DNA of 64,000 nt, taken from positions 68,516,001 to 68,580,000 of the forward strand of contig JAQMRL010000006.1 of the NCBI GenBank assembly GCA_035578175.1, read 5' to 3'. Under the pieces are notes generated by a model. That model was not told where the DNA came from and searched no databases. It saw only the letters and a list, made by a program, of their open reading frames with translations. The DNA is from Catonia carolina. Its lineage: Eukaryota; Arthropoda; Insecta; Hemiptera; Achilidae. The position numbers and the translations under genes were made by a program. Each line of letters starts with the position of its first letter. Position 1 is the stretch's first letter. Of the stretch, positions 51,646 through 62,723 are shown piece after piece.

Positions 51646-53069
51646 ATGATGAGCTGTTTTACGCTAGCAACAGTAATTGCTGTTATTGGATACAGTTATG
51701 CCGTATCAGCGTCCAGTATTCTAATGATAACTATGGGTGGAACAAAAAGCCATAAGGTAAGTTTTAACTTAAATATAATTTCGTTTTTTTAATTTCCTTT
51801 TTTTGGAACCTATTAGACCTATAGGTGTTTAAAAATAACGAAACTCGATTTTAGATAACTCCTCCTCCTTCTCCTCCTCCACCTCCTCCTCTTCCTCATC
51901 CTTCTTCTTCTTCTTCCTCCTCCTCCTTCTCCTTCTCCTCCTTCTTCTCCTCCTCCTTCTTCTCCTCCTTCTTTTCCTCCTCCTTCTTTATTTGTCTTGT
52001 CCCGGTCTCAGTCTTGTCCCGGCAACATATTACGTTTTAAAAATACTGTCCGTCTGTAACTTGATGGCCTCCCGCAGAGAGGGGCAAAATCGGCCCGCTA
52101 TTAGCCTTCTCAATAAGATTTCATTGTGTACTACTACTAACTAGTACACTGGAATTGGTACATAATGAAGTGTTATTGAGAAGGCTAGTAACGGGCAGAT
52201 TCTGCTCCTCTCTGCGGGAGGCCATCAAGTTATAGACAGACAGTATACTGCTCCAATCCAATAATATCTCCCGAACCGTTCAGCAGAGTTGTCTTATTCT
52301 TACACCAGTAGAAAAGGCAATTTTACCAATTCACTCATGAAAAACTAAATTTACCCTAAAAATGGAGCTGTCTGATTCTTGCACTGGCATTCTCGTTTGC
52401 TCTAAATAGGAACACTTAAAGTTCGTAATTAGTTGTCTGAATTTGAAGCAATGTTTCCCCTTTTAGATTTCAAATTAATGGATTTCGCACGGCAATCCAT
52501 TATTTTCTAGTGTGAATCATACCAGCAAATGTATTATTAAAATTGTATGGAGCTTCTATTATAAGATTGTATAGATCTTTTGTATCAATTCACTTTCAGT
52601 AAACAATTGACTTCATCTAACCCCGCAGGAAATTTGATTTTCTAAGTTTGTAATGTAAACAAGTGTGGGTTGAATAATTTAGTTACCGTACGTGATTTAG
52701 TAGTACACGATGAATAGTAAAATAGGGAATAGTTAATTTGTAAGCTGCAATAGTTAATAAAATAATAGTATTAAAGTAAGTTAAATTAAATACTATACAG
52801 TAAGCTTTAAACATTAATTTAATGGTATAAATTGGTTACAGATTCCATTTGCTTCTCTAGGCAAAGGTTTGATCAATAAAGGACACAATGTTACACTAGT
52901 GAGTGCTTTCCCTAATGAAAACGTGCCTTCATTATCTTTAATTGAGGAGATTACTCCAATTGGGTTTGTTCTTTATGTCAAGAAATTCACTGATTGGGAT
53001 ATTTTAGGTCCAAAATTAAACGGGGAAGAACCTGTTCCAATTATTGATATTTTCAAATATGGATATCAG
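51646..53069 (+). CDS. UDP-glycosyltransferase (UGT), 5' part: exons 51646-51756 and 52842-53069
   Basis: Insect UGTs are endoplasmic-reticulum membrane enzymes that move sugar from UDP-sugar to small lipophilic compounds in detoxification. Exon 1 encodes 37 residues from ATG 51646 (a second ATG follows at once): a hydrophobic signal peptide (TLATVIAVIGYSYAVSA), then SILMITMGGTKSHK. A GTAAGT donor follows. Exon 2, after TTGGTTACAG, adds 76 residues: IPFASLGKGLINKGHNVTLV, SAFPNE, EEITPIGFVLYVK and FKYGYQ, then donor GTAAAT. Both junctions are phase 0. The G-G-T-K-S-H-K-I-P-F / L-x-x-G-H-N-V-T order is the typical UGT N-terminus. The ~113 residues are under a quarter of a usual ~520-residue UGT; acceptor-domain remainder, sugar-binding signature and membrane anchor are not in this window. 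An upstream acceptor-like TTGTTTTAG at 51633 suggests a 5' UTR intron. Confidence 0.85.
51858..51990. repeat. (TCC/TTC)n microsatellite
   Basis: Repeated CTCCTCCTTCTCCTC words on the plus strand within UGT intron 1. Confidence 0.9.
52046..52243. mobile_element. TA-flanked hairpin MITE, 198 bp, in UGT intron
   Basis: TA at 52044-52045 and 52244-52245 flanks the unit. The arms are about 85 bp each and nearly perfect complements: CTGTCCGTCTGTAACTTGAT ... and its inverse CAAGTTATAGACAGACAG, including GGCCTCCCGCAGAGAGG in both. The loop is about 25-30 bp around TACTACTACTAACTAGTACA. Size, TA duplication and palindromic layout fit a Tc1/mariner-derived MITE. It is the most nearly perfect hairpin in the window and would be transcribed with the UGT pre-mRNA. 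Confidence 0.85.
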
Positions 53070-53131
53070 GTAAATAAAAATTATTTCTAAAAACAAATAT
53101 TTGTTTCGTAAATGTATTTTGTGCATTTCTT

Positions 53132-53518
53132 GTTGTTTAGGTCAACAGCCGGTAGGCTGGTTAACCTCTAGAGGTTTTACTAAGTAAAACGAGGTGTGAG
53201 GTGGTTTACGATTGCGTTCCTCACTGAGTTGAAAGCTTATCAGCATGCCAGGCCCTCTTTAAAGCATCCACTTTCCATTCTGCCAATGACACCTTCACTT
53301 CATTTACCACAGGGTCTGGCTGTATAGTGAAATTCATTACTCTGAGAGGAGATAACCTGACTAGTGTCTTTTACACTTCTACCTCTTCTGTTCTTAAATA
53401 GTTCAGTCATTTAATTGGCTGACTATGTGATAAGAAACAGAACTATTTGCTGTAGCCCTGGTACCAACAGATCGAGTGCAATTAATTATTTATAACTTCA
53501 CCTGCCCGTTATGGGCAA
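53132..53518 (-). mobile_element. SINE-A, complete copy in UGT intron 2
   Basis: GTGCATTTCTT (53121-53131) and GTGTATTTCTT (53519-53529) are an 11-bp target duplication with one mismatch. The unit lies just 62 bp after the exon 2 donor. Confidence 0.85.
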
Positions 53519-53529
53519 GTGTATTTCTT

Positions 53530-54010
53530 ATGAATTTTATAAATAAGTTATGAGTGAAAGTAGATATAAAGCTGTAGCCTACTTAAGTAAATTTTTTCTT
53601 TTTCAAATAACTTTTTTTTAAATGCATAATGTGTTATAAATAACAATAAATGCAACTTATCAAATAGATACAACTCATGAAAAAATTACAACTTACTATT
53701 GTAATTAACAAATTATAACATGAAAACATATTATACTGTTCTTAATTAATATTAACAATCAAAATTATATACTTTTTTTTTTTAAATAAATAAAAATAAA
53801 TAAGAAAAAAAATAACAAAAACCTCCTTTAAAACGAAAAACAAATAAGAAGTAATAAATAATAAGCACATGATTCCGAAATATATGTACACCGAACTTTT
53901 CTGGAAATAATTCGAAACGTTCATTCAGTAATTTACAACATACACACTCAAACACGACAGTCATCTACAGAATACTAACATTAAAATATTTACAACTTTA
54001 AAATCACACT
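53530..54010. other. AT-rich spacer within UGT intron
   Basis: No gene or repeat family is supported. Confidence 0.45.
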
Positions 54011-54013
54011 ATT

Positions 54014-54290
54014 AGAATCAGCCTGTGAGATCCAGTACTGTAGCACGTTTTAGCCTATTGACATCATTACTGTTGTCTAAGAGATTCAGCGCTAAGTGAT
54101 TTACATGGTTGTTTAGACGTTCGATGTATTTACAACTGAAACTCCGTATTTCTTCTCGTACCGTCTGCACATCCATATCGCGATCTATATCGGCATTGGT
54201 AATATACCACGGTGCAATCAGTAAGGTCCGCAGAACTTTTGATCGAAACCGTTGCAGAATCTCGATGTTTGAAGTTGATGCCGTCAGTAA
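54014..54290 (-). pseudogene. Jockey-like LINE ORF2 C-terminus, antisense
   Basis: The complement is open for about 90 residues: STSNIEILQRFRSKVLRTLL, IAPWYITNADIDRDMDVQTV, REEIRSFSCKYIERLNNHVN and LALNLLDNSNDVNRLKRATV, closing with LDLTG and a stop. This is the classical C-terminal end of jockey-clade ORF2 (R-x-K-R followed by D-L). It is well preserved but 5'-truncated. The plus-strand frame here is a shadow. Confidence 0.85.
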
Positions 54291-54758
54291 GTAAATTTAA
54301 CATAAAAAATTAGTGTTGCAATAAGAAATACTAATGTTTAAAAGTAAGAGCAGCATTAGAGTTATGTCTTAAAATAATTGTTATTCTTAGAAAATAAGGG
54401 TAGCAATTAGTTTTATTTTTCTTATGATAATGTAATTCTTAGGTATTTTAAAATTGAATGAAGTTGTTCGTTATTCTAAGATTAATTACAATTAAAAAAA
54501 AACGTATATAACATATTGTGACACTTATCTGTAAGGTCTGTTCCAGGATCTGGGTAAATTAAATAATTAACACACTAAAGTTTAAAGTTACAACTAAGAA
54601 TTACAATTAAATAAGTGACCAAAATCTACAAGTATATTACAATTAAATTATTTAATAAATATCAAACTAATTATAATTAACTAATACTATAAATTACTTA
54701 ACCAATTTACATAAATTATACTTACAAAAACGATACAGAATAAATCAAAGTTAAAAAA
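54291..54758. other. AT-rich spacer, no recognised feature
   Basis: Nothing supportable. Confidence 0.45.
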
Positions 54759-55695
54759 TCTGGTGTGAAACACTCACACAACTTTCTCTTGCCAGAGCAA
54801 ATAATTAACAATAAACCTAACATTAGAAATAAACAAAAAACTAACCTCAATAAACATAACCTAACTTTAATCATATTTGAAAGACTCAAAATGAAAATCG
54901 ATCTCAGTTTGCCTTAAAAATACGGAAATCACTCTTTCACGCTAAACTAGGCTCTGTAGAGAAAAATGCTATGCATAAAAGTTGTAGTTCTTTAAATTTT
55001 CTATAAATTTTATTTATACATTTCTGTCATAAATTGCATACTAAGGCCGAAATCTTAAAAAAATCGATTTTTTACATGTTTTCGTGAGAAAAAACAGAAA
55101 ATCGTTAATTACCGTTAAACTAAGCGTTATACAAAAAAAATATTTGAATTAAAAGTTGTAGAATTTTAAATTTTCTACATTTTTTATTATATAAATTTTT
55201 GCGCTATAATACATATTAAAGCCGTAATCTTAAAAAAAACGGTTCTTTTACGCAAAAACAGCCTCACCAGGAAATTCAGCAAACATGGCGCCCACCCTTT
55301 CTTGTAGAGAATAAAAGATTGAGTAAACCAGGCGGTTTTTAAAAAAATTGTAGGAGCTGTTTTCGAGAAAATCGCAAAAAAGTGAAAAATTACACGAATA
55401 AACTACTACTTCCGGTTGACCGATTTTGATGAAAATGTTCGTGTCGGGTCCGGTAGTGATTTGTAACTTGAGTTTCAAGTTTCAAGTTCGTACGATGTTC
55501 CGTTCTTGAGATATTTTGTACACACACACAACACACACACACACACACACAGACCAATCGCTAAAAACATGTAATATATTGTTTTTTGGGTTCAGGGGGT
55601 CTGAAAACGTTTAGATCCGGTGAAAACTCGATTTCGAAAAATCGACATGAAAACAATACTTTCCTTCCTACATATTCATATAGGCAAGAGAAAGT
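54759..55695 (-). mobile_element. H element, full-length antisense copy (937 bp)
   Basis: Starts TCTGGTGTGAAACACTCACA after an A-run and ends CCTACATATTCATATAGG plus CAAGAGAAAGT before another A-run. CA core at 55522-55551. Nearly identical in layout to 16171-17111. Confidence 0.85.
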
Positions 55696-56904
55696 AAAAA
55701 TAGACAGTTATTTGCTGTAACGTTGACCTTTTCCAACGTACTGGTATGCACTATGGAATACGTTCACTGAATCACAGACAAAACGTAAACTGACTCACTG
55801 AACCACTTGCGTCGCTTGTATAGCTGGGCTAATGGAGAGTTCGAGAAAAGATTTTCCATGTAATAATAAAATACAAAATCTTTCTAACGGCTTTTGGATA
55901 AATCTTAACAACTGTAAACAAATAAGGATTGAATAGAACGTGTTACAAAAATGCCAATTATCTAAATAGGTACCCAACTTGACTATTTCACAATACCTGT
56001 ACAACAATGGCTACCTTTAAAATAAAAACCGTTTACTAGACACAATATTTTTAACTATTTCTCGGAAAACCCTATTTACTAGCCTACTCTCATTATTCAG
56101 CCTATGTTAACATTTTTAAACTCTTGGTCATTTTCAAACACTCTTCCCTTTTCGATATTATCACAATATTTAAGGGGGGAATCTACATGAAAAATGCTTT
56201 AATAAATTTTTTTTTGTAGTTTTTTTTCGCTTTGTCGAATCTCTAAAGTGTGCTCTTTAAAATGGTATCACCATTTTTACTGTTTGTTTACTAATAAAAT
56301 TTAAAAATAATAAAAGACGTAAATGTTTACGTCTTTTTATTTTTTTTTTATTTTTTTTTTTTTTATTGAGTGATGATGCCTACATAATGCCTACATTATT
56401 ACTATATTACAGGTACTTACGTGCCAGAGTTAAGTGTCAATTGCGTGGTCTTTTTTTAATTCACTTTATCAAACAACTTGTCGGAAAATAAACTGTTAAT
56501 CGCAAGTTCGGTAGTTTTATAATTAGAGCGCTGACCTGATCAATTTGCAAATTTTTTTTAGTTAATATAGACCTAAATCAAATTTAAATAGTAGGGTTAA
56601 ATAGTAGTATTTACTACTTAATGTAAATATATAATTTTATTTGTTAGCAATTAATTGACCACACGTATTAATCGATTTCTTGTAACAAAAAATAACTGAG
56701 TGTTGGTATTAAAGTGATTGAAACAAATAAATGCATTAGTTTTAAGTTATATACGAGTATTTAAGTAAATTGTTAGGCTTTCGTAATATGTGGAGTCAAT
56801 GTTTTTGAAAAGACTAGTATGGTTACGGCTGCCATGCGCCGAGCTGCATTTCCACACACTGTAGGCCTACTGCTTTTAATATGCTCTTTAAGAAATGTTA
56901 AGCA
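55696..56904. other. AT-rich spacer; single PB4-like end at 56171
   Basis: TTTAAGGGGGGAATCTACAT at about 56171-56190 resembles one terminus of a TTAA element, but no partner was found. A run of T and ATTTTTTTTTT sequence is at 56337-56366. No gene. Confidence 0.4.
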
Positions 56905-57420
56905 CAAAGTCTGCCAACATTTTTTGGGAGGCTGTACTCTCGTGGTAAAAAAAGGTTGTTTAAAGATTGCTGCTTTAATATGGATTTTTCGAGCAGAAGT
57001 TGTATTTAATTTAAAAAAAAAAAATTATATCAAACTTTTTTTCTACAATGCTTAATTTAGTGTCTATTAGTAATTTTCTGTTTTTTGGTCATTGAAATAG
57101 ATAAATTTATGAGATTTTTTAGATTGTGGACTTAGCATACAATTTATAACAAAAGTATGTTACCAAAATTATAGAAAATTAAAAGATCTAAAAAATGTTT
57201 TTTAAGAATTTCTACAGAGCCTAATTTAACGTCAATTAGTGACTTTCCGTATGTTTAAGTCCTAGAGAGGTTGATTTTCATTTCACGTCATTCATTCATC
57301 ATTAAAATTACCTAAGTTATGTTTATCATTTTACATTTTTACTTTTGATTTAGCATAGGCCTTTATTTTTGTTATTTACATTTGCAAGATAATCCGTGTG
57401 TGTTTCATACCGGATTTATT
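56905..57420 (+). mobile_element. H element, 5'-truncated old copy
   Basis: From CTGCCAACATTTTTTGGGAGG through TTTGCAAGATAATCCGTGTG to CATACCGGA the order of blocks matches the distal half of H. Divergence is high. Confidence 0.6.
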
Positions 57421-58787
57421 TTATTTATAATGTAAATTTTCCCTAAAAATTTCTTAATAATACTGTATTTGTTTTGAAAAACCATTATTTTAACGAGATC
57501 ATATAAGAGATTATATTATCCCCACAAGGGTATGACAAAATTTGTAATAAATAATTAAATTAATATTGTATTCATTATTGGTGTTGCATCAGCTTTCAAG
57601 TTTGATTTTATTATTTTTCCATTTTACCTTGTCCCCTATTTCATTCAATAAAACATTATTCACATTTATACATTATGGTTTTTATTTAATTAATATATTT
57701 TCATAATTACAATCACAAGTTTCATTGTTTAAGTGCAATTCTAAAATAATACTCCTGTTCTTAATACTGTTAAATCAACTCACTGGTTTAATTTGATTTG
57801 AATATTAAAAAAAATCTAACAACAACAATTTATATGTATTAACATTTAACGTCCTTCTTATATAACTATGTATTTTTCAACTTTAAGTAAGTTCTCTTCT
57901 AATATTAATATATTTTTTAGAACGAATGTGGGACCTACTAGCTGGCTTGATATTCAGCCCCACACTAAAATAATTTACAATTTTTATTTCTTCTTCTTAG
58001 TTGCCTAGTAACCATATTTTGTTAATGAAAATTAAATAATTTTTAAATATTTTATCTTAATCAGCTGGAATTATTTATATTTATTTCAATAGACTCAAAT
58101 ATAAACAACTCCAGATGTCCATTAAATTTGTCTTATTACAATCAAATCCTACTGTTATTAAAAATAACTGCAGATATGTTATTTATTTTCTTCTTTTTTG
58201 TATTTATTTAAAAATATTTTAGCATTTTTAAAAAATAAAATAAAATATTTAGAACTGTATACAGGGAAATTTTAAAATATTTTCTTTATAGAAAAATATT
58301 TTGATTCGTTAACGAATCTAGCGGAACTGTACTGTATTACTTGTGCTATGGAGCAAGATAACATTTTTCTTCTTGCAATATTATTGAAATAATTACTTAA
58401 TATTCCAGGAAAATATATCATTAAAAATATATTACAATTATTTTAATAACAACGAATAATAAAAATAGTATTTCCTTATAAACATAATATAAAACAAATA
58501 TAGATCCAATTTTTTGTGTTTTAATTAAAACAAAATAAATTGTGGCAAAAATAAAATTAAAAAGAATGAACTGTTAAATTTGTTATTAGAAATCTCGTAA
58601 CATAAATTTAATTGACAGATTTATCTTTTGTGTACTTATTTGTTATTGTAAGGTGATTCAAAAATATGGTGTCATGATTTACTTCACTGGTTATTAAACT
58701 GATATATTAATAAATGATAGTAAAGTTTAGCCTGCAAATAATAAATTTAGGCAAAGTCGTAATAGTTTTGTATCGTACTGCTATTTT
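57421..58787. other. AT-rich spacer, no recognised feature
   Basis: Long AT-rich stretch; I see no gene, RNA or repeat family member. Confidence 0.5.
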
Positions 58788-58789
58788 GT

Positions 58790-59080
58790 GCCCATAACAG
58801 GCAGGTGGAGTGTTGAATTATTTGCACTCGATCTGCTAATTCCAGGGTTACAAAAAATAGTTTTTTATTATTACATCATAGTCATTAAATTATATGGCTA
58901 AAGCAATTAAGAACAGAAGATGTAGAGGTGTAAAAGACACAAATTATTTGTCTCCTCTGAAAGTAATGAATTTCATTTGATTTCGAGACCCTGTGGTGAG
59001 TGATATGAAGATGTCATGTAGATGCTTTTCAGAAGGGCTGGCTTGCTGACAAACATACTTTTCCACTCAGTGAGTGGAAA
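58790..59080 (+). repeat. SINE-A, 3'-truncated copy
   Basis: GCCCATAACAGGCAGGTGGA to TACTTTTCCACTCAGTGAG matches SINE-A with small deletions; the final ~90 bp including the CAA tail is missing. Confidence 0.75.
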
Positions 59081-59235
59081 ACTTTATACACTACATAAAT
59101 TTTGTTGTAGCATAGCTTTCGTTTTAATTTATTTACCTAAGTAAAACAAATATTAAAATAAATATCATAATTATATAATTTTGTCCACAATTTTGCTTAT
59201 CAAAGTAGTGAATATTGTTTTCAAAAGTATAGAAA

Positions 59236-59970
59236 TTTAGGTCTTAACACGGTTTAGGGGTTAGCAGGCATACCCCCTATAGATTTGCTAGTCTGGGAAA
59301 GAAGTGAGATATCTCAGGGACTGAAAGCTGGAGAGACTACAATGTCTTAGATAAAGAGAGAGGCCAGAGATAGACTTCTCAGGAGGTGGCAGGAGAGATG
59401 GGATGAAGAGTTCTCCAGTCGATGGACACATAGATTGATTCCGGATGTAAAAAAATGGCTGGTTAGAGGGTAGAGGGAGGTTGGTTATTACCTTACACAG
59501 GCATTGACGGGGTATGGTTGCTTTTGGGTGTATCTTCACCGGTTCAAACGATCAGATGAAGCCAGGTGTCAAAATTGTGAGGCAGAGAAAGAGAACGCTG
59601 AACATGTGATTTTCGATTGTAGAAGATGGATACCATAGAGGAAAGTTCTCGGGACCAAGTTTGAGTCACTGATTTCTCCGGAAAATCTCGATGATTTTAT
59701 GATTGCAGAAGAAGAAAGATGGAAGCCCATTGATGAGTTCATCCAAAAGGTGATGAAGAGCAGAGAAGCCTAGCTGTGTTAGTCTGAAAATGGGTGATAA
59801 GAAGAGAAATAGTTGAGATAACGTTACTTTATTAGCTGTATAAAGCTAATAAAAAACCTCCGGCTTGTTGTGAAGTTATGCCTAACGGTGATCCCACGGC
59901 AATTCGGGATGGGATACAATCAAACTGAGAGGTTTTAGCGAATAGTAGCATTCGGCAGAGCTCCGCATAT
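59236..59970 (+). pseudogene. R1-clade LINE ORF2 C-terminus with 3' UTR
   Basis: In one frame: GLAGIPPIDLLVWERSEISQ (59258 on), TAG at 59348, REARDRLLRRWQERWDEEFS, SRWTHRLIPDVKKWLVRG, TAG, REVGYYLTQALTGYGCFWVY, CQNCEAEKENAEHVIFDCRR, a stop, then a ~45-residue tail ending KVMKSREA and TAG at 59773-59775. The order G-x-P-P-I-D-L-L, R-W-T-x-R-L-I-P, L-T-Q-x-L-x-G-x-G-C-F and the C-x2-C...H...C zinc motif are hallmarks of R1-clade ORF2. 3' UTR sequence (AACGGTGATCCCACGGCAAT) follows. Three stops; RT and endonuclease missing. It is not next to rRNA genes. Confidence 0.85.
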
Positions 59971-60477
59971 CCCAGCTGAATCAAGTTTAGAATATCTCAA
60001 AATGAAATTAAACAAAAATTATTTTAATCTTGTAAATTAATAATTTTTATTTAATATCTTTATCATTTATGAATCACCCTGTAGGTTGTCCTTTTTTTAA
60101 TATTTTCCGTTCTCTCTCTCTCTCTTAAAATCAATTAAGTCCATCTTAATACTCTTTCAATTACTATGCAATTTATTTATGGTTTTTGTTTCCCTGCAGC
60201 AACAATTTGTTAGCAAAATATTTTCGTTAAAAATTTCATTTTATTTTTAATATCTAGTTTGTTTTAATGATGTATGGATTTTGTAAGCTTCTGTCTTAGT
60301 GAATATATTTCCGATTTTGTTAACGTTATTTTGCATCCTGTTCACTCAGGTGAATATAAAATGGGAGTGTATTGTGAATATAAATAACTCGATTCCAGAT
60401 TTTCAATGAATTTAAATTTTTTTATATTTTTCTCTAAAATTGTATTTTTGATTAGATATTTGTATGCGTTAATATTT
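59971..60477. other. AT-rich spacer, no recognised feature
   Basis: Only a short CT run at 60113-60125 is noted. Confidence 0.45.
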
Positions 60478-60550
60478 GTACCCACCAGATTTGTCTAGTG
60501 GTGAAACCGTCGCCGCGAGTTAGTTGCTAACAGGTGACTCGCGGCGATTA
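60478..60550 (+). repeat. SINE-B-like head with different palindrome
   Basis: CCCACCAGATTTGTCTAGTGG resembles the SINE-B head and A box, followed by a hairpin CGCCGCGAGT ... ACTCGCGGCG where SINE-B has the AATCAGCTG palindrome. It stops there because an H element begins at 60553. Confidence 0.6.
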
Positions 60551-60552
60551 TT

Positions 60553-60689
60553 ACTTTCTCTTGCCTATATGAATAAATAGGATGGAAAGTATTGTTTTCA
60601 TGTCGATTTTTCAAAATCGAGTTTTCACCTGATCTACACGTTTTCAGACCCCCTGAAACTAAAAAACATGTTTTTAGCGATTGGTCTGT

Positions 60690-60728
<39 letters not shown>

Positions 60729-61235
60729 TGTTGACTTAAGTTAGACACCACAAACCGGAAAAAAGAGTTTCCGGTTAAAGTAAAGTTGAAACTTAAGTTA
60801 GACACGACAACCGGACTCGACGCAAATATTTTCATCAAAATCCGTCAGTAGTAGTTTATTCGTGTAATTTTTCTTTTTTTACGATTTTCTTAAAAACGGT
60901 TCCTACGATTTTTTTTTAAAATCACCTCATTTACTAAAATTTGTATGCTCTACAAGATAGGATAGGCGCCATGTCTACTGAAATTCTTGGCGAGGCTGTT
61001 TTTTTCGTAAAAAAATTGTTTTTTTGAGATTGGGACTTTAATAAAAAATACATTTTAGCACAAAAATGTATAATACTAAATTTGAAGAGAATTTAAAATC
61101 CTACAACTTTTATTTCAAACATTTTTTTGTATAATAAACATTATACAATCAATTTAGCGGTAATTAACAATTTTCTGATTTTCTTTTTCATGAAAACGTG
61201 TGAAGAATCGATTTTTTAAGATTTCAGCCATAGGT
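60553..61235 (+). mobile_element. H element, 3'-truncated copy
   Basis: Left end ACTTTCTCTTGCCTATATGA is perfect; GT core at 60687-60731. A short duplication of ACTTAAGTTAGACAC follows the core. Sequence matches H to about TTAAGATTTCAGCCATAGG, then ends. Confidence 0.75.
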
Positions 61236-61357
61236 GTTTTTTAATTTATTGTTTTTTTCAACTAAAACATTATTTGCAAATAAATATTAATAAATTTAAA
61301 AAAACTTAATCGCCGCAATTAAAATAAGGTTAAAAATTTAATTTAAAAAATAAAAAT

Positions 61358-61565
61358 ATCTGGTAGATATTTTTATCTACAATTTTCTCGTGTCAAAGTA
61401 AATAATTAAAAACGTAACATAATTTTATTAATGAGTAAATGACGCTAAATAAAAGTGAACTTTTTTTGGACTTAAAATATAATGGAAAATTATTAATTCA
61501 TGTTAAACTAAGTTTATGCAGAAAAAATTAAAATAAAAGTTTTAGGTTTATAATTTTCTATAATA
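61358..61565 (-). repeat. H element distal fragment, antisense
   Basis: TCTGGTAGATATTTTTATCTA, TTTTCTCGTGTCAAAGTAAA and GAGTAAATGACGCTAAAT match one end of H in antisense. Heavily diverged. Confidence 0.55.
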
Positions 61566-62035
61566 TATAAATAAATTTTCATAAATTTTGCAGTGACTCA
61601 GCTTTCGTTTCAATTTATTTATTGAAGTAAAACTAATATCGTTAATGTAATTAATAGTCTCACGTTTTTTATTAATATTTATTAGGTGTTTTTTAATGTA
61701 TTACATCCTAATAACTCTTAAATTTTGGTCAGCGAGGGATAGCCCATGTGACAAGCTGTCGGGTGAATCAAGAATCCCGACAGTGTTACAAAGTTACATC
61801 GGACTCCCGATCACAGAAAATTTTCCGTACTCATCCTCGTTTCGGGTCGTTATTATAACAATTTTTAATTACTGTTTGTATTTTGTTACCTGTGGTGTAG
61901 ATATTTTTTATTGTTTATTTTACAATTTGAATTAGGTGCCGCACTTGATGCTTAACTTTAGTTAACTTAGGTGTTTTTCTTTTTGTAGTCTGGATTACAA
62001 AGTGACAAATCTCAAAAAAACGAAATTTGAGTTAG
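61566..62035. other. Spacer; acceptor-like TTTTTGTAG at 61988
   Basis: A polypyrimidine stretch followed by TAG occurs at about 61973-61988, before the open frame at 62036. No gene is called here. The 79-residue frame at 61696-61935 has no recognised domain. Confidence 0.35.
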
Positions 62036-62338
62036 ATCGCCTATGGATGTGTCTTGGTGTACTCTGCACCATCACGAACTGACGTATCTATATCTTCGTT
62101 ATTGACAAAGATGCGACCAATAATGTTTCTGCGTAACTTACAAAAAGTTATGGATAGGATATCACGTACCTTTCACGTACCTCTGTCGTTTGCTGAGATA
62201 TGTCACTTTGTAAAACTTGAAGTGATTCCTATCTCTGACGTATCTGTAGATTCGTCAGTTTGTGATGCGGTCACTTACGTATTGAAACCGAAACCGTATT
62301 TGACGTATTCGAATAAAGAGGCCTACCTAATTAAATAA
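62036..62338 (+). CDS. Unidentified open frame, about 75-100 residues
   Basis: The frame is open from 62036 to TAA 62336-62338. The first ATG is at 62111, giving 75 residues (MRPIMFLRNLQKVMDRISRT, then FHVPLSFAEICHFVKLEVIP, ending NKEAYLIK). Codon composition is more balanced than the surrounding AT-rich DNA. An acceptor-like site at 61988 raises the possibility of an exon. I do not recognise the family. No signal peptide or membrane segment is evident. It may equally be an uncharacterised repeat or a remnant of an integrated element. Confidence 0.3.
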   Translation: MAYGCVLVYSAPSRTDVSISSLLTKMRPIMFLRNLQKVMDRISRTFHVPLSFAEICHFVKLEVIPISDVSVDSSVCDAVTYVLKPKPYLTYSNKEAYLIK

Positions 62339-62429
62339 AACTAATTAATAAAATTGGCATTTATATAGGTATCTCCTTGATAGGGTCTGGTAGCAATCGT
62401 CACGATTTATTTTAAGATATTCTTGCTCC

Positions 62430-62723
62430 ATGCACAAAATACTAGCATCGCATATGTACAGGGTTGCATTATGTAGAATATATAAAAAAAACAATAATCA
62501 TCATGTATTTATTGGTATTCATTTTCGATCAGGATACTTTTATCCTATAGAGATACGTCATTTGTTTGAATTACATAATATGTTGCACTGGATCAGGTAC
62601 TGTCGTAACTCGACAATTAATACATTATTGATAAAAATCAATAACTTACATAATTACAATATAAATATTAAAAAAGAAAATTTTTGTAGATTATTTAAAG
62701 AATTAATTGCGGTTTTATTGTAA
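62430..62723 (+). CDS. Unidentified open frame, 97 residues
   Basis: Starts at ATG 62430 (MHKILASHMYRVALCRIYKK), contains HHVFIGIHFRSGYFYPIEIR and LHNMLHWIRYCRNSTINTLL, and ends LFKELIAVLL with TAA at 62721-62723. Rich in I, N, K, L and H, partly due to AT-rich DNA. It lies 91 bp downstream of the previous open frame on the same strand. No known domain recognised; it might be spurious. Confidence 0.3.
   Translation: MHKILASHMYRVALCRIYKKNNNHHVFIGIHFRSGYFYPIEIRHLFELHNMLHWIRYCRNSTINTLLIKINNLHNYNINIKKENFCRLFKELIAVLL

Larger units (their letters stand above)
51757..52841 (+). other. UGT intron 1
   Basis: GT-AG intron of 1085 bp between the two UGT exons (GTAAGTTTTA ... TTGGTTACAG). It holds a TCC-type microsatellite and a 198-bp hairpin MITE; otherwise AT-rich. 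Confidence 0.8.

Noticed and set aside
55696..56904. A complete PB4-like element starting at 56171
   Set aside because: Only one terminus is visible; no matching inverted end with TTAA was found.
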